Positions 14,478 to 15,471 of a stretch of DNA of 15,471 nt are shown in pieces (the stretch's first letter is position 1; each line of letters begins with the position of its first letter). The notes under the pieces were generated by a model. The model was not told the DNA's origin and made no database searches. It was given only the letters and a program-made list of their open reading frames with translations. Both the position numbers and the translations under genes were made by a program. Source of the DNA: Methanobacterium sp. UBA279 (lineage in GTDB: Archaea > Methanobacteriota > Methanobacteria > Methanobacteriales > Methanobacteriaceae); contig DAQK01000020.1 of assembly GCA_002502855.1 (NCBI GenBank), positions 2,861 to 18,331 on the forward strand, written 5' to 3'.

Positions 14478-14629
14478 AAATTAAAAAAGCGTGGCATGCA
14501 AGCTCCGGTCAAAAGCTGGAGAAAAAAGATTTAAGTGATATGGTTGGTCGATGGGACATCAACATTGATGTAAAAATTACCAAACCACATAAATACACTA
14601 AAGGCCCCGTTAAACATGTTAAATATTAG
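14459..14629 (+). CDS. Small basic protein overlapping the protease gene
   Basis: This 56-residue ORF starts at ATG 14459, inside the last 19 bases of the SDH-like gene in another frame, and ends at TAG 14627-14629. It reads MERGGLKIKKAWHASSGQKL, then a DLSDMVGRWDINIDVKI core and a Lys/His/Tyr-rich tail. It is strongly basic with no membrane segment. The overlap suggests translational coupling with the protease, perhaps a regulator, adaptor or substrate, but nothing in the sequence proves it. The frame looks coding by composition but the family is unknown. Its stop overlaps the stop of the convergent minus-strand gene fragment. Confidence 0.55.
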   Translation: MERGGLKIKKAWHASSGQKLEKKDLSDMVGRWDINIDVKITKPHKYTKGPVKHVKY

Positions 14630-14923
14630 ATTTCTAAGTCCTTTAGTTCATTTATTATTTTTTCTTCTAACCCTAAAATTTCCGCTTTAATCATTTTAGG
14701 TGGTTTATACTTAATTTCTTTGTATTCAATTTCCTTTAATTCGAAATACTCAAACTATAGTCGTTTTCCTTTATTCTTCAAATGGAACGAAGAAACATTT
14801 CGCTTTCCTATTTTCAAAATCTTCAGATTCTTTTTCTTTGAATTTCTGGATTATATCTGGAATATCCCCTTTAACATCAATGAATGTTCTTTTATCATCT
14901 AAACTGAAACCATCTGCGATGCA
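14626..14923 (-). pseudogene. Degraded soluble protein, two frameshifts
   Basis: Three frames read in turn on the minus strand make one soluble acidic protein. It opens DGFSLDDKRTFIDVKGDIPD and runs to KAKCFFVPFEE, where TAA at 14773-14771 stops it. Adding one A there continues as IKENDYS; adding one T near 14751-14756 then continues as FEYFELKEIEYKEIKYKPPK, and a Leu/Glu-rich helix ends at TAA 14628-14626. No start codon is clear: the frame is contiguous with the membrane ORF upstream across a TAG, and a GTG overlapping that TAG is in another frame. It may be the C-terminal domain of the membrane protein or a separate downstream gene. The family is unknown. Confidence 0.55.
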
Positions 14924-15337
14924 CTATAATGAAAATCCATAAATGAGAGATAATGATATAGCTATAACACCCAATACTGAAAATAACAAGGCTTGATTGA
15001 TATATTGACTTTTAGTTTTTGATATATCACGATTAGCTTCTAAATCATGGGATATATTAGCACATAGTTGATCTAAGACCTCTTGTTTTGATTTAAGATA
15101 ATATTCTCTATGTAAATTTATCGCATTCGTTGAATTAATACTCACAACTCTAAATGAATAGGCTGCATAAGCTGTTGACAAAATAATTAAAAGATAAGAG
15201 ATTGCAACGCCTATTAAGAAAAGTTGCAAGTTTACAGAAGAAGATTTAATAAATTGGACTACTGATAAACTAAATAAGGAAAGTAATGTGCCATTGAAAG
15301 CTATTATACCAATTGATTTATTATCATAGTGTCTGTT
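14924..15337 (-). CDS. Three-helix membrane protein fragment, no clear start
   Basis: The frame from 15337 to TAG 14926-14924 gives 137 residues: YDNKSIGIIAFNGTLLSLFS forms a first membrane segment, LQLFLIGVAISYLLIILSTA a second, then a soluble helical stretch (LHREYYLKSKQEVLDQLCAN) and a third segment (QALLFSVLGVIAISLSLIYG). An upstream TGA (15340-15338) closes the frame and no ATG follows it. A TTG at 15229 would cut off the first helix and has no Shine-Dalgarno, so I doubt it. The D-N-K-S before the first helix, the paired early helices, and a K-x-x-Y-I-N-x-A before the last helix recall two- to four-helix membrane effector families such as Pycsar-type or SLATT proteins. That resemblance is weak. 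Confidence 0.45.
   Translation of the reverse strand, partial: NRHYDNKSIGIIAFNGTLLSLFSLSVVQFIKSSSVNLQLFLIGVAISYLLIILSTAYAAYSFRVVSINSTNAINLHREYYLKSKQEVLDQLCANISHDLEANRDISKTKSQYINQALLFSVLGVIAISLSLIYGFSL

Positions 15338-15471
<134 letters not shown>

Noticed and set aside
14720..14902. 60-codon plus-strand open frame, Phe/Ile/Asn-rich
   Set aside because: It is the shadow of the minus-strand fragment, which reads as coherent coding sequence across its frameshifts.

Overview
The window looks like chromosome from a moderately AT-rich methanogenic archaeon, most likely a Methanobacteriaceae (Methanobacterium-like). The evidence is a beta-RFAP synthase gene (methanopterin pathway), a HacB-like dehydratase small subunit, an HVO_0476-type zinc finger gene, e-MtaB with a TRAM domain, archaeal TATA boxes, and two tRNA genes without encoded CCA.

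Region 1 (1-2105) holds a partial unknown gene, a DUF2953 membrane protein and a GerW/YtfJ-like protein on the minus strand. Diverging from them are tRNA-Val(GAC) and tRNA-Phe(GAA), followed by a small zinc-ribbon gene broken by one extra G. Region 2 (2127-8027) is all minus strand and intact: two adjacent paralogous zinc-ribbon membrane proteins, e-MtaB, pcm directly abutting an HVO_0476-like gene, a hacB-like gene and mptG. This is housekeeping and coenzyme metabolism.

Region 3 (about 8215-12712) is an AT-richer accessory block. An imperfect direct repeat of about 80 bp lies just outside each end of it (8215-8293 and 12632-12712). Inside are a zinc-ribbon membrane gene split by a frameshift, a small HsdR_N-like PD-(D/E)XK protein, an Nmad2/PUA-like protein and a NucS-like nuclease, which form a minus-strand operon. 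Diverging from it is a PD-(D/E)XK nuclease with a C-terminal EVE domain, broken by two single-base losses. The block reads as a decaying or mis-sequenced defence or restriction island aimed at modified DNA.

Region 4 (12713-15471) holds a tiny ORF, a ClpP/SDH-type serine protease-like gene with a probably leaderless promoter, and a 56-residue gene overlapping its 3' end. Converging on these are degraded minus-strand membrane and soluble ORFs with frameshifts and in-frame stops.

At least six single-base indels are visible, nearly all outside the conserved 2.1-8.0 kb core. They may be sequencing or assembly errors at short homopolymers, or real decay of accessory genes; the sequence alone does not decide. 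All functions come from reading motifs by eye. No search or alignment was run.
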